Part shown: piece by piece, positions 10,634-22,104 of the stretch | Layout: each line of letters opens with the position of its first letter | How positions within the stretch are numbered: position 1 is the first letter of the stretch | Assembly: GCA_009733575.1 (NCBI GenBank) | Contig: ML769497.1 | Coordinates: 124,001-188,000 of the forward strand | Length of the DNA stretch: 64,000 nucleotides | Source: Gymnopus androsaceus JB14 | Taxonomy: Eukaryota; Basidiomycota; Agaricomycetes; Agaricales; Omphalotaceae | Reading direction: 5' to 3' | Made by a program: the position numbers and the translations under genes | Notes under the pieces: generated by a model | Database searches by the model: none | The model's input: only the letters and a program-made list of their open reading frames with translations | What the model was told of the DNA's origin: nothing

Positions 10634-10978
10634 CGCAGAATAAGAGTGCGCTTTGATCACGTCAAGATCCGCCTACCAAGTATTCCTTATTTAGATCATT
10701 GTTGTTACCGCGACCCACTTCGTAGCTGCTATGTATCGACGTTGTCTTCAATCAATTTCCTTCAATTCCAGAGTGCCAGAAGCAATCCTTTGTCAACAAA
10801 GCCTCATGAAAAATCGCAAAGTCGGCCTGTCTCTAGCGCAGATGCGGGAAGTAACTTGATCTTCGAGACTCTCGAGTCTACCGCCACGTTAGAATCGAAT
10901 CTTACAAACTCCAAGTAATACTCCAAGCTATCCCATTATTCATGATGTTCTTAAAATGATACAGAAGTTGATCCTCTT
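10634..10978. other. unassigned open stretch
   Basis: A plus-strand frame is open from 10622 to 10918 (Ser/Leu-rich, 98 codons), but it overlaps the carotenoid oxygenase end in another frame and shows no motif. I do not call a gene. Confidence 0.3.
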
Positions 10979-11046
10979 CTAATTCATGTCCCAAATCTCT
11001 GGAAACGGCTCCGTTTCCAAAATCTCAACTTGAACGAGTCCGAAAT

Positions 11047-11899
11047 TTACTTCTGTAACCGAAAATAAATTAGAAAATAGACGAGAAGAAGTGTAAAGAA
11101 AAACATACCGCGGCCCCAGAAAACAACTGCTTCTTCTTCTCCGAGAGAATGGATCCAGTAATTTTCTTATCTTTACCGGCTTTGATATGAGCGTGGCAAC
11201 GACCTTCACAAACATGCCCAGCCTCGAAGCTAATGTCAAACATGAGTTCATGCTCTTTCCCTTTCTCTTTCTTTCCTTCATCTTTCTTCGGCTTGCCAGT
11301 AGATTCCCGAGTCTCGAGCGGCGCACCCGAGCCTTTTCCAGCTGCACCAGCACCCTCCCATTCAAATTCTAAATGTTCAGGTTTCCACCCCAATTTCGGC
11401 GACTGTTTCGCTGCAGACTGCAGGAATTTCTCGGCAGCCTCTTTCTTCGCTGCGTGATCGGGGTCGTTAGTGCTGTCCTTGGACTCGGTATCGGTGTGGC
11501 CCTTGGCGGGGTCGGAAGTGGCGGCACCAGGAGCGTCAGGAGCAGGCGTTTCAGGAGCGGCTCGAGACTCTTTGTGGTCTTTGTTACCCGAGCCCTTCTT
11601 TTCCTTTTTATCACCTTTACCGCCTTTGTCATTCGCGTGGTTCGTATCTGATTTTTGCTATCTTCGCAACGAGTTCTCCGTGAGTAGCCGTCTTCGACGA
11701 AGCTCCAGTTTCAGCTGCGACTTCAGCAGTACCAGTACCCGTAGCGCCAGGTTTAGCTCCCTAAGATGAATCAAACAAATAAGTATAAAAGCAAAGAAAT
11801 GGAGTATGTTTGTTCACTCACACCCTCAGCAGCAGGCATGGGCATCGCACAGACAGCGGCGGCAAGACCAAGGACAATGAATACGCTGTTCAAACGCAT
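11047..11899 (-). CDS. predicted secreted Lys/Glu/Ala-rich protein (three exons, one frame break)
   Basis: Exon 1 (11899-11822) encodes a hydrophobic signal-peptide-like start, MRLNSVFIVLGLAAAVCAMP. An intron with GTGAGT..TTAG (11821-11761) follows. Exon 2 (11760-11109) encodes a Gly/Thr-rich then charged region (DKGGKGDKKEKKGS, KKDEGKKEKGKEHELMFD), ending FSGAA. A GTATGT..TTACAG intron (11108-11053) is followed by a one-codon last exon and stop. Exon 2 is 652 nt, one too many: the frame breaks at an A5 run (T5 on plus, 11652-11656), and removing one A restores about 244 codons. The protein is secreted or vacuolar by its N-terminus; its function is unknown and no enzyme motif is visible. The single-base break may be a sequencing error. 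Confidence 0.6.
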
Positions 11900-13153
11900 G
11901 GTGATAAGAAAGTGTTATGAGTGAGGAGATTGAAGGATTCGTTAAACGTTTCGGTACGTATCAAGGACTTCGACGTCGATGAATTATAGACTATAGCGTG
12001 TTCTTTGACCAGCAAAGAGTCGTTGTATGGAGTACAGGGAAGAACTGACCGGCAGCTGTTGAGGAACCAACTCGTTCAAGACCGAGCCCTTAAATACTCG
12101 AATGCAACTCAGGCATATCCATATAGAGTATGGCCGGCTTATTGCTGTTCGAGCAATAAGGTATGTATTCCAATCTTCAGATACGGTGGAGAAAGCTGCG
12201 GAGTCCACGGGATGACCGGAAGAATGTTCCAATGAATGCACTGGAATTTTTTTTACCAATGAGTCTCTAATTGGAGACTCATTGCGATGGTTGCGTTTCA
12301 TTGTCCATATTAGACCCAGACTATTGGAAATTGGAGTTTGAGTACTGCATAAGTGGCGGCGGGTAGGCTATTAAGGCGATGTACTCGTAGAATATCAACG
12401 GTATCAGCATCCGCACAGTAGCTTTATGAGGAATGAGTCTTATTGATAAATACATCACAAGTTAGAGACTGAAGGTGGGCCACTACTTACATCAAAGTTT
12501 ACCAAAGAAGCTGAGGGAGTCGCTGGGAACCTTAAGGTAAAATTAGAATCCATTGAATCTTCATCATTCAATTTTCAAATTATCCTTATCCGCTTTATCA
12601 CAATTGGGACTGGCCATAAGCAGCATCGCCGCCTCTAATGTTTCGAGGGTGGTTTCATAAAGCAGAGGACTAGATCAGAACAAATCAGATGGAGGCAGAG
12701 GGATTGTGCGATGGGCCGTGTTAATGGGCTGTTTGAGCGGGTGTGCTTGTTGCCCGGAGTCTTCGCTTTGATGGGAATAAGTCGCCAATGGAGCCCAATG
12801 GCCAATTCCTCCTTGCGCCGACACCTGTCTCAGGGTGTGGGAGGGTCGAGCGCAAATCGAGCGATAAGACTGTACATAATGTCTGGGCAATACTTATTTG
12901 GATTCCTTCACGCAAAAAAAAGTGAGATCATCAATAATTGTTCTGTAGCTAACCAGAGATCATTTGTACCAGCAGAGCCTTCGAGATTCGGAGCACCGGA
13001 CGAAGATGTAAGGGCTGTAGCGAGCTGGAGCTGGGGTTTTCGGTCGGGGTTCATTCATTTCCGGCCACCACTATTAGTATCACCTTCGGTGTCCGCTTTC
13101 CCTTCACTAGCAATGCCCGAGCGCAATTGCTAGCACTAGGAGAACTGAAGCGT
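11900..13153. other. intergenic, no gene seen
   Basis: Contains the 5' region of the secreted-protein gene and one short hairpin (12257-12284). Several open frames overlap on both strands without motifs, so none is called. Confidence 0.4.
12257..12284. terminator. perfect 11-bp inverted repeat
   Basis: CAATGAGTCTC and GAGACTCATTG separated by 6 bp, preceded by a T-rich run (12247-12254). It could be a hairpin in a transcript or a dyad binding site; the role is unknown. Confidence 0.4.
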
Positions 13154-13510
13154 CTAAGGAGGAGGCGAGGCGAGGCGATGTGTGGCTAGGCAAGCGGGTG
13201 GCTCGGGCTCTCGCAGCAGCGGGATAACGAGAAGGTGAAGCGGGTAGCGAGTGGAATTTCCGTGATATCCGCTACCGATGGCCTTGAACACGTATAGGAC
13301 GGGTTCGATTTGAAAGCACCTGCTGAATGTCCCAAGATCGATGTACACGAACTGAAAAGATTCGTTCCATGTCGCGAAAAAAGTCCGCTGATATAACGCG
13401 CAGTCGGGTATTAGACTCTTTATCCACGAGTGTTCAATTGGTCCGCGAAGGACAACGATGCTCTGAGTCTTGGCCTGGGTGAAATAGCTTTTGAAGTCAG
13501 ATCCAGTCAA
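13154..13510 (-). other. possible coding exon or gene fragment
   Basis: A 118-codon frame with balanced amino-acid composition (start MTGSDFKSYFTQAKTQSIVV). No motif is recognised and no clear splice context was found. It may be a fragment of an old gene. Downstream sequence to 14400 holds no gene that I can support. Confidence 0.2.
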
Positions 13511-14399
13511 AGACAGTGAGATAAAAACCTATCATTCAATATTCAAAGAATAGTATTTCTAATCGCACTTTGCACCGGTATTCATACCCGTCCGTCAATT
13601 GCAGCAGGACCCTCGCTCCGTAAATCGTACTCTACTCTCTATCAGCAGTGAGAGATGGATGGCTTCAGTAAGAATTGGATTTGTGTAAACAGTGGGAGGA
13701 GGTTGGTGGAAGGGGAGGGCAAGCGTGAGACTTGTTAATTCTCAAGCTACTGTGATGAAGTTCTGAAGACGAGCCATATGTAGAGGCATGGCGGAGGATA
13801 CGTAGAGCGAAGTTAGTTGGAGGATGGAGGATGCGCTTGGACAGATATCGGGGTGTAAGTCTGGATTGCGAGGTGATGGGCAAAGGTGGATAGGATAGGA
13901 TAGAATATAGATTATACTGGTCAAGGTCCATTTTGGAGCAACCAGTTTACTGTACTACTGTCCAAATACATTCTATGCTACAAGACAGCTATGGAACATG
14001 TACACCTACTACAGGGGGCAATACTTAAGTATACACATCTGAGTCTTGGCACATGTACTCAACATGTACTCTTTCCTGCTTCAGCTATGCATGATGCTTG
14101 ATAAAACAATAAAAGTCTAAAAATACTGACTAGCTTGAAGAGAGTGAGGAGGATGACTAGACAGTGGGTAGTAATCTTAGTAATAACTTTGCTACCTTCA
14201 GTAGAGTATACCGTAGATGTAGTTGTACTTACTCTGACTGTACTCTTCAACAGAGGTATGTTGATTACCCACAGTCATATATACACCCACAACTGGTAGC
14301 TACAGTACTTATATACTACTGCAGTATTGCAGTTATGGTATTGTACCCATACCTGCATCATCAGGAAAAATACCTATTTCCCAGACAGTCTAGGCCACC
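13511..14399. other. intergenic, AT-rich, nothing recognised
   Basis: No coding frame with motifs or repeat structure identified. Confidence 0.4.
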
Positions 14400-14640
14400 C
14401 TAGAGATACCTCCCTAATCCTTGGGATTCTAGGTAAAAATCATCTGCCCCCCAAAGATCCCCAGGGATCCCCAGGGACACCAGGAATCTTCAGGTTTCCC
14501 CCAGGTTTCCCCAGATTTCTCCAAGTGTCCTAGGATTAGGGGGGTGTCTCTAGGGTACCCTAGACTGCCTGTGCATTAGGGAAGTTTTCCTGATGATGGG
14601 TACAGTGTTCATGGGTATGGGTGTGGTACATTGCTCAGCT
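14400..14640. repeat. degenerate CCCCAGG/CCTAGG word repeats
   Basis: Dense short words such as CCCCAGGGATCCCCAGGGA and CCTAGG repeated with drift. The same low-complexity style recurs at 14642-15010, 21096-21740 and 22830-23100. Confidence 0.6.
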
Positions 14641-14641
14641 A

Positions 14642-15010
14642 CATCAGCAAAAACTGTTTTGAGCCCAGGAGGATCTGAGGTCTCCTAGGCCTCTTAGGCA
14701 ACCTGAGGCATCCTAGTTAGCCCAGGAAAAAGGGCAAAACTTTGGACACCTTAGGTATCCTAGTCATCCTAGGTGACCTGGAACATCCTGAGACATCCTA
14801 GGACACTTAGGATGTCCCAGGACACTTACAGTACATTACTACTGCTGTTACCATACGTAGCACAGCAAAAATTGGTGTTTCAAGGAGTGAAAGGCTACCT
14901 GAAAGGCAGAGGAAAAGGTGATAAACCTAGATGACCTGGGAGACCCAGGATACCTGAGGTACTTTCTAGTTCCCCTTAGTAACCTAGGGCCCAGAGCATT
15001 TTTGCTGATG
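14642..15010. mobile_element. 369-bp MITE, CATCAGCAAAA family
   Basis: Ends CATCAGCAAAAA and TTTTTGCTGATG, flanked by TA (14640-14641, 15011-15012). The interior is made of CCTAGG / GATACCTGAGG-like words. Shares terminal sequence with the MITE at 39520-39693. Confidence 0.7.
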
Positions 15011-15289
15011 TACTCTGGGCTCCCATGGACTTACTTAATTTGACTGGTCAATGGGGGAAATACTTACAATGAACTGTACCAGTGTATTATAATTCTCAGA
15101 AGGAATAACAGGAATGTGTTACAGCCTATGTGTAAGGCCTCCTGGCTGTGAGGCTAAGAGGCAGGAGAGGCTGGTATACAGACAAGCAAGAAGAACAGAA
15201 GCTGGACACCACTGTCACACCAGCTAAGAGCCTTCAAATCCCACCAGATGTCAACACAACCCAATCTATTGAGTAGAGCAACACTATGG

Positions 15290-15540
15290 CAGGAAGAAGA
15301 AGAACTAAGGTTACATAAGCACTGGAATGACAGTTAAGCTGTCAGTGAATCTATAGCCATTACACTATGGGTGCCAATATACTCAAGATTCAAGAACAAA
15401 GGTCAAACTGAGGGAGCAGTGTCAAAATAGTGTCTATAGAGCCATCCATGATAAAATCTTATCTGATATACTATATATGGGCATGGGAGCACTTACATAA
15501 TTAGTTAGTTTTCCAACCAGGTGCAAGGGAAGAAAAATTG
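15290..15540 (-). repeat. dispersed repeat (second copy at 33085-33260)
   Basis: The reverse complement, from CACCTGGTTGGAAAACTAAC through TTTATCATGGATGGCTCT to CCCTCAGTTTGACCTTTGTT, aligns with 33092-33260 at roughly three in four positions. No coding content. Confidence 0.65.
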
Positions 15541-15574
15541 GTGTCCAATCATTTAGTAAAATTTAAACCCCTTG

Positions 15575-16105
15575 AAGATGGGCATGAATTTTTGGATAAA
15601 ATTTTGCTTTTTTAATAAATATTCTCCAAAATTCTGATCAAAATGAATTTAAATAGTATCCAAATTGGTGGAGAAATAGTGGAGCTACACAAGAGCTACA
15701 TCCCCATCAAATTTCTATCACATTTGGACTATTTACTCATGCCCCAGTGGCCAAAGGAAGTTTTTGGGACAATCTACCTTGAATAAACCATCTTATTGTG
15801 GGAAATCATTTCCCTATATGGGAGGTAAGAGGGGGGAGGAGCTTATGAGTGACCTGAAAGCTGGAATACAAGGTCATGTATAGATTAAATTTTTTGAACA
15901 CCTCTTCAAGTGTTTGACATTCATGTTTTGGTATTCATGGTGGGCTATTGGAGCATGAGAAAATGGTCCAAATGTGGTCAAAAATTTGATGGGGATGTAG
16001 CTCCACTATTTCTGCACCAATTTGCATACTATTTAGATTCATTTTGATCAGAATTCTGGTGTCTATTCATCAAACAAGCAATATTCAACTGAAAATTCAT
16101 GCCTA
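15575..16105. mobile_element. foldback element, ~175-bp inverted arms
   Basis: Left arm 15582-15755 and right arm 15925-16100 are inverted copies (shared GGGCATGAATTTT, TTCTGATCAAAATGAAT, AATAGTGGAGCTACA, CATCCCCATCAAATTT). Between them lies an end of the CAAGGGGTGTTC family in minus orientation (GAACACCTCTTCAAG to 15910, preceded by AAGGTCATG). Confidence 0.65.
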
Positions 16106-16399
16106 TCTCCACATTGAACTCTCATCTGATGATCATGCTGATAATTTATCTGGTTGAGTGACCTTGGTTCCACTTTCCCATCACAATTTGTCCATTTGAA
16201 GGAGCATGGGATTATAGAAAGTGCCATTGCTTCCCACTCTTGTTAGGAGCTAATCTATGAGACTACTTAAGTAATGTAATACGTAAGTAAACAATGGATC
16301 AATAGACTTATTAGTAAGTCTATGTACAGTGGGAGTCACTATGTGTAGACAATAACTAGCACACATACCTTTGTTAGATGTAATAAGTGTTGTAAGTAG

Positions 16400-16640
16400 G
16401 TTTATTAGTTGATAAGTACTGGATACTGGTTGTCAACAGTATTAGTAGTAGTAGCTGATAAGTACTGGACACTGGTTGTCAACAGTAATGGTGATAATAG
16501 CTGGAGAGTACTGGATAGTCGGTTGTCAACAGTAATGGTAACAATAGCCAGAGAGTACTGGTCAGTTAGTTGTCAACAGTAATGGTAACAATAGCCAGAG
16601 AGTACTGGACAGTTGGTTGTCAACAGTAACAGTAACAGGA
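16400..16640. repeat. minisatellite, 46-47 bp unit, five copies
   Basis: The word GGTTGTCAACAGT (with small changes) ends at 16440, 16486, 16533, 16580 and 16627. The unit also holds GAGAGTACTGGA. Confidence 0.85.
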
Positions 16641-16939
16641 AGATTTGATCAGAGATCAAATGTAGTTGAGACAGCAGAAAGTAAACAAGACAGTGAGCTC
16701 AATATCTTCAAGATGGTAATCTCAAAGAGAAGTAAGTTAATCAAAATACTCAAGCTGGGGCTTTACAGTGTATTTAGCCCAGCTTTTATAGTGTTTCTAC
16801 TGTATGTAAGGCTATGCTATATAATAGAACTAGCCAATAGTATTGTAGTATATCTCTGGCAATGCTAAAGCTGTAGAGAGGCTGTATCTAGGTATTCAGA
16901 TATTAGTGGGCAGTGTACATAGCCTTGGTATGCTATGAA
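16641..16939. other. spacer between minisatellites
   Basis: An open frame runs from 16617 to 16868 but has no motif and starts inside a minisatellite. Not called. Confidence 0.35.
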
Positions 16940-17195
16940 GTGGCTATGTGAATAAGTATTGAGTTGAGTGTGGGCTATGTGCATAGCCCTTGGAGGCTAT
17001 GGTGTGGCTATAGGCACAGCCTCAGTAGGCTGTGGTACAGCCAGTGAAGGCTATGGTGTGGCCATGTATACAGCCTCATTAGGCTGTGGTACAGCCAGTG
17101 AAGGCTATGGGGAGGCCATGTATACAGCCTCATTAGGCTGTGGTACAGCCAGTGAAGGCTATGGGGAGGCTATGCCAGCTGTATGTAAGTGTATC
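16940..17195. repeat. minisatellite, 54-bp unit, 3-4 copies
   Basis: A unit containing GGCTGTGGTACAGCCAGTG repeats every 54 bp (CCAGTGAAGG at 17041 and 17095). Because 54 is divisible by 3 it keeps a frame open, reading TASLGCGTASEGYGEAMY repeats in an 83-codon frame (16968-17219). Internal palindromes (GGCTGTGGTACAGCC) are prominent. Coding is not supported by any other signal. Confidence 0.8.
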
Positions 17196-17219
17196 CACAT
17201 GACTGGAACTGATTGTTGA

Positions 17220-17967
17220 TGGTTGTGAGATAAGATAACCCAGTAGTTGTGGGTAGTTATTAGTTGGAAAAGTGTAGGGGGGCTGGGTCATAACAACTCT
17301 CCTCTGGGCCAATTAAGACTTCTCCATTTACTTACTTTTACCTGGGTTGCTGCTAGTGTTGCCACAGCTTGGCTAGTCAGTAGCTGGCTTGAAAAGCTGT
17401 GGCTTGCAGCTTGGACAGCTCAAGCTGGTTTTCACAAACTGGCCTGAGGACACCACTAAGATGCATTGTGAGCATTGTATACCAATATACCTGTATCCTC
17501 AAGTCTCCCTTATGCTGCTGCGCTGTCATACAATGCAGTACAACACTGATTGAGGCAAAAATATGGTTGACTGGAAATTATGTCATTTAAATATCAATTA
17601 AATATATTAAACTTTGTTGTGCTTGTGCATTGTGTCACATCTTTCCAAGGCAATTTTGGTTCATTTGAGCATTGCTATCACCTTGGACATGCTCTGTCAC
17701 ACTTCACATAGATACATAGAGGACTTTGGTATGTAGAAAAACCAGTATTGTATCAACATATATATAGAGAGAACTTCCTTACTCCCAATATACCAACATC
17801 CTTTATCCCACAAACATCTTTGAATTACCCTCTGGAACCCAAAGCACATTCCTGCTTATAGTACATGGAACCTAGCTTTACAGCTCCTACACCTAAGAGC
17901 AGTTGAAAGAACCTCTTGTAAGTTGTGGTATGAGTGAGCTAAAAATTGAGAATTTGAAGCAGCTTGA
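17220..17967. other. spacer, nothing recognised
   Basis: No supported gene or repeat between the minisatellite and the Copia element. Confidence 0.4.
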
Positions 17968-17972
17968 AGCTG

Positions 17973-18333
17973 TATTAGAGTTATATTCCTAGATAGGAAG
18001 TATCAGCAGTAAGTCCACACAGGACTTAGTAGTACAATCACACAGATTGATGGGGGACAACAGTGTTATTACAGGGTATGGTACCTAGGCTTATATACAG
18101 TCCTATGTACAAACAATATATTGGGCAAGTGGCTACTGCATGAATACTTGTGGCTACTGTGCATACAGTAAAGTGGGTACTGCAAGATAGTAGGTGGATA
18201 CAGCAAGAAACTGAGTGGAGTCTGCAAGACAATAACAGTGGAGTGCATGGGATGGTGATACAAACAAGTGGAGACTACAAGAAAGTGTTCCATGTATAGT
18301 TCAATAGATAGATTTACCTTTGATATTCCAACA
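17973..18333 (-). repeat. Copia 3' LTR
   Basis: 361 bp, minus-strand ends TGTTGGAATATC and CTCTAATA. Nearly identical in layout to the LTR at 25636-25996 and to the solo copy at 21742-22104. The terminus is TA instead of the usual CA, confirmed by two independent target duplications. Confidence 0.85.
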
Positions 18334-18341
18334 CTCCCCTT

Positions 18342-18780
18342 CAAACCTTTGCTAATCCCATGGATGCTGCAAAGTGTTTGGCTTTCATTGAAGGTAAGGC
18401 TTTGGTGAAGATCACTGCTGTCATGTTTTCAGTAGGGCAGTAAGTAAGATGAATTTTACCTTCCTCAATGACGTAGTGGATGACGTATTGGATATTAATG
18501 TGTTTGGTCCTAGCATGAAACCAATCATCTTTTGCCAATGCAATGGCTGACTGATTGTCTGACATGATAGAGATCACATGAGTAATGGGACCAAAGATTT
18601 CTGATAAAAGGTTCCTGAGCCAGATTGCTTCCTTTGCCGCATGGGTCAAAGCAATATACTTGGCTTCCATGGTAGATGAAGAAATGGTATCCTGTTGTTT
18701 CAACAACCGAGATACTGCTCTGCTGTTCAACATAAAAATGTACCCAGAAATAGCATGTCAGTCCTCTTGGGACATACCAT
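18342..18780 (-). pseudogene. Copia RNase H region
   Basis: Motifs include SSTMEAKYIALTHAAKEAIW, ISIMSDNQSAIALAKDDWFH and ARTKHINIQYVIHYVIEEGK, typical of the RNase H end of Copia polyproteins. The open part is 18341-18733; upstream is frame-shifted. Confidence 0.85.
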
Positions 18781-19170
18781 CCACATCTGTGTAGCCTTGG
18801 ACTATTTCCTGGTGCTCGTACTGAGCCAAAAGTCTTGGATGTATTTGAGATAGGCCTAGACATGGTGTACACCATTCCAATGAGTGATACTGGGGTATTG
18901 TGAAAAGCGAGCAAGGATGGAGACTGCATACATGATGTCGGGTCTTGTAGCAATGGACAAGTACTGGAGAGCACCAAGGGCCTCTCTGTAGGGTTTGTGG
19001 TGCATAAAAGCAATATCCTCAACTGTTTTGGGTGACTGGTCTTTGGTGAGGTGGATATGGGGATCAAAGGGAATAGAGAGTGGCTTTAGATCTGAGAATC
19101 CATAGCAAGAGAGTATGGTGTCAATGTATGACCACTGGGATAAGTGTATTGTCCTGTTATGGAGAGATCT

Positions 19171-19890
19171 TCAGATCTCAATCCCAAGTAGCCAATGGAT
19201 TTCTCTGGAATCAACAACTTCAATTATAGCCCCAATATCTTTCTTCAATTTCTCCATGATGGACAGGGTTTTGGTAACCAATGTCATGCCATCAACATGT
19301 ATGAAAATGATGGTGAAGGAATCAGTGCAATAGAAAACAGCGTGATCAAAATCAGACCATTTAAACCCCAGTTGGGTCATGATTTCCCTGAATCACATGT
19401 ACCATCATCAACCAGCTTGTTTAAGTCTGTAAAGTGCGAGTTTAAGCCGTAAGGTTTGACCTGGTTTTACCCGTATATCAATGACTGGAGGTACCTTCAT
19501 AAAAATGCACTTGTTGTCGTCCAATCTTCCATAATGATAAGCTGATTTCACGTCCATTTGGTGAATAATCATGCTCTTCTCAGCTCCAATGCTGAGTATA
19601 GCACGGGCTGATGCAAGTTTCGCGACAGATGTGCAAAGTTTCATCTGGGAAGTAGTCAACGTCTGGGATCTGATTAAATCCACGTACAACAAGACGAGCT
19701 CGGTGTCCTGTAATGTGACCTCGTTCATCCTTCTTGGTCCGATAGACCCATTTGGATGTGAGAATATTTGCATCTGGAGGTGGAGTGACAATTGTGTAGG
19801 TTCCATGCTCCTGGAGTCTGGAGATTTTGTCCTTCATGGCATCATACCATTTGGAACCATCAGGCTGTCACATAGCTTCTGCAACAGATA
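19171..19890 (-). pseudogene. Copia reverse transcriptase region
   Basis: Readable blocks in order are WVYRTKKDERGHITGHRARL (19580-19837 frame), MDVKSAYHYGRLDDNKCIFM (19408-19806 frame), LKLALYRLKQAG, and FIHVDGMTLVTKTLS (19171-19380 frame). At least two frame changes separate them. The normal VDD of the active site reads VDG here, so the enzyme would be inactive even with the frame repaired. Confidence 0.85.
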
Positions 19891-20414
19891 AAGGATCAGA
19901 TTCAATTTCTGATGTTACCTGACATAGAGATGCAGTGAGATGTCACAACTCATCACTTCCTTCTCCAAGGCCTTCAATGACATCCCTGATCTTCTTGGTG
20001 GGTTGTCTGACTCATTTGCCAGTTACTTCATCCAGTGATACTGGTTCGGAAATTTCTTCTGGAACTGGTATAACAGGCTGTTCCGACTTGGTGACCAATT
20101 TTTCTAAATTTCCCAAATTTCCATCCTCCCCTTCGACAGGTTGGATCTGCCTGTCAGAGAAAACTATGTTCCTCTCCATTGTGACAGTGTGACATGTTGG
20201 CCAGTAGATGTAGTGACCATTAATTTGGGTTCAAGTCCTATCTAGCATCCTTCCTGGGCCTGTGGTTCTAATTTACCATAAACAATACTGCCAAAGATGT
20301 GAAGATTAGAGTCTGTTTGGTCAACTATTTTTTGGATTTCTCATTTACAATTTATGATTTCTGAGAAGCATTAGTAAGCAATTGCGTGATTTGATGAAGC
20401 ATTTTAGGGTTTAG

Positions 20415-21098
20415 TCAAGGTTTGGTGGCCTTGCCCACCCATTCTAGGGTTGTTGGTAACCATCCGATGCAGTCCCTGACCCTGTTAGACCATGTGCGTT
20501 TGCTGTCAATAATGATACAAAGATATTGGAAGACTGGAACATGATCAGAATCCATCGGAATAGATGAGAGTCCCACAAATTTGCTGCCATGGGGAGATGA
20601 TTGCAACTGAGTGATAGGATACCTGGATGCTTTCCCAAGCATACAAGCACAGCATTCTGGTTTGTCCTTTTGTTTTGGATCCAATCCAATTCCACGAACC
20701 TGGTTGTTCTTTGAACATATGCTTCATGTAAGCATAGTTGAGGTGACCTAAGACGCAGTGTATCTTGTAAAGAAGTACCAATCTGCTAATCTTAGTTGAA
20801 TAAGCATGTTCCCTTGATGGGATCTGGTATAGTCCATTAGTCTTCAGGATAACTCCCACAGTTTCCCCTGGCAATCTCTGATTGTCATTTTGCCATTAGC
20901 GGTATGGATGGTGTAACCATCATCATTGAGTTTTCCCAGTGATACAAGTCTTGTGTTGGGAGTACCTGGACATAGAACGGTGTGATGGAGCTTTAGTGTT
21001 TGGACTTCTTGTCCATATGTGGGGAGATCAAGATGGAGTGTACCAGAGATATTTGCCATGAAGGTTTCCGCATTTGCAGCCTGAATGACTTGTGTCAT
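20415..21098 (-). pseudogene. Copia protease C-end and integrase N-terminus
   Basis: 21098-20844 reads the protease tail (VIQAANAETF..GTLHLDLPTYGQ). 20874-20415 reads the GAG-pre-integrase zinc-binding region in two frames, with IHCVLGHLNYAYMKHMF (His pair) and ECCACMLGKASRYP (Cys pair), then the beginning of the integrase core. The integrase core between about 20400 and 19900 is not readable as an open frame. Confidence 0.75.
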
Positions 21099-21109
21099 CT
21101 GGAAAAGTG

Positions 21110-21740
21110 CCTAAAGCCCTGAGATATCTGAATATTTCTGGGGGAGCCCAGGAAAAGTCCCAATTCCTAGGCTTTTTCAGGTAGTCTTGAAATGTCCTGG
21201 GCACCCTGGGTGGCTCAGGGTACCCAGGAAAATGCCCACATCCTAGGGACTCCCAAGATTCCCCAAAGAAAATCAAAGTCCCCCAGGATATGCCACTTTC
21301 TTTGAAAAGCCTTGAGTAATCCTAGGTACATTCCAGAAGCATTCTAGAGCATTCCTGAGTAGCCCAAAGATATCATTGGGTACCCTGAAGCATCCTGGGA
21401 CATTCCTGAGATGTCTCTGCAATGATCCCAGAAAAACTCTGTATAGCCCTGGGCCCCTGAGCATCCCTAGGATATGGAGATTTTCCTATGGTGCCCTGGG
21501 AAACCCTAGCTACTCCAGGAAAGCTCAGGAGTATGCCAGGGAACCCCAGAAATACTTTGGAGATACTTGAAAAAGGCCTGGTGATAGCCCAGGGAAGCCC
21601 AGGGATATTTCAGGAAAGCCCAGAGATACTCCAGGGAAGCTCAGAGATACTCCAGGGAAGCCCAGAGATACTCCAGGAAAGCTCAGAGATACTCCATGGA
21701 AGCCCAGAGATACTTTTGGGATGCCTAGGGACAGTCCAAG
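21110..21740. repeat. degenerate tandem repeat GGGAAGCCCAGAGATACTCCA
   Basis: Successive ~20-22-bp units of the type AGAGATACTCCAGGGAAGCCC, most regular at 21590-21720 (six to seven units). The minus strand reads an artificial SLGFPGVSLSFPGV repeat frame; I treat that as non-coding. Confidence 0.8.
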
Positions 21741-21741
21741 C

Positions 21742-22104
21742 TGTTGGAATATCAAAGGTAAATATATTCTATCGAACTATACATGGAACACTTTCTCGTA
21801 GTCTCCACTTGTTTGTATCACCATCCCATGCACTCCACTGTTATCCTCTCGCAGACTCCACTCAGTCTCTCGCCGTATCCACCTGCTCTCTCGCAGTACC
21901 CACTTTACCGTATGCATAGTAGCCACAAGTATTCACGCAGTAGCCACTTGCCCGATATATTGTTTGTACTTAGGACTGTATATAAGCTTAGGTACCATAC
22001 CCTGTAATAACACCGTTGTCCCCCATCGATCTGTGTGATCGTTACTACTAAGTCCTGTGTGGACTTACTGCTGCTACTTCCTATTTAGGAACGTAACTCT
22101 AATA
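21742..22104 (+). repeat. solo Copia LTR, opposite orientation to the host element
   Basis: 363 bp, TGTTGGAATATC..CTCTAATA, flanked by the exact 5-bp duplication CAAGC (21737-21741, 22105-22109). It is the same family as the LTRs of the surrounding element, inserted later into the nested TIR element and reduced to a solo LTR. Confidence 0.9.

Noticed and set aside
9563..10660. Long open frames of about 350 codons
   Set aside because: They consist almost entirely of the N gap.
16380..17200. CRISPR-like array
   Set aside because: The units are contiguous minisatellites without unique spacers, and the genome is fungal.
21525..21755. Minus-strand frame with SLGFPGVSLSFPGV repeats
   Set aside because: Direct translation of the ~20-bp degenerate repeat; no sign of coding.
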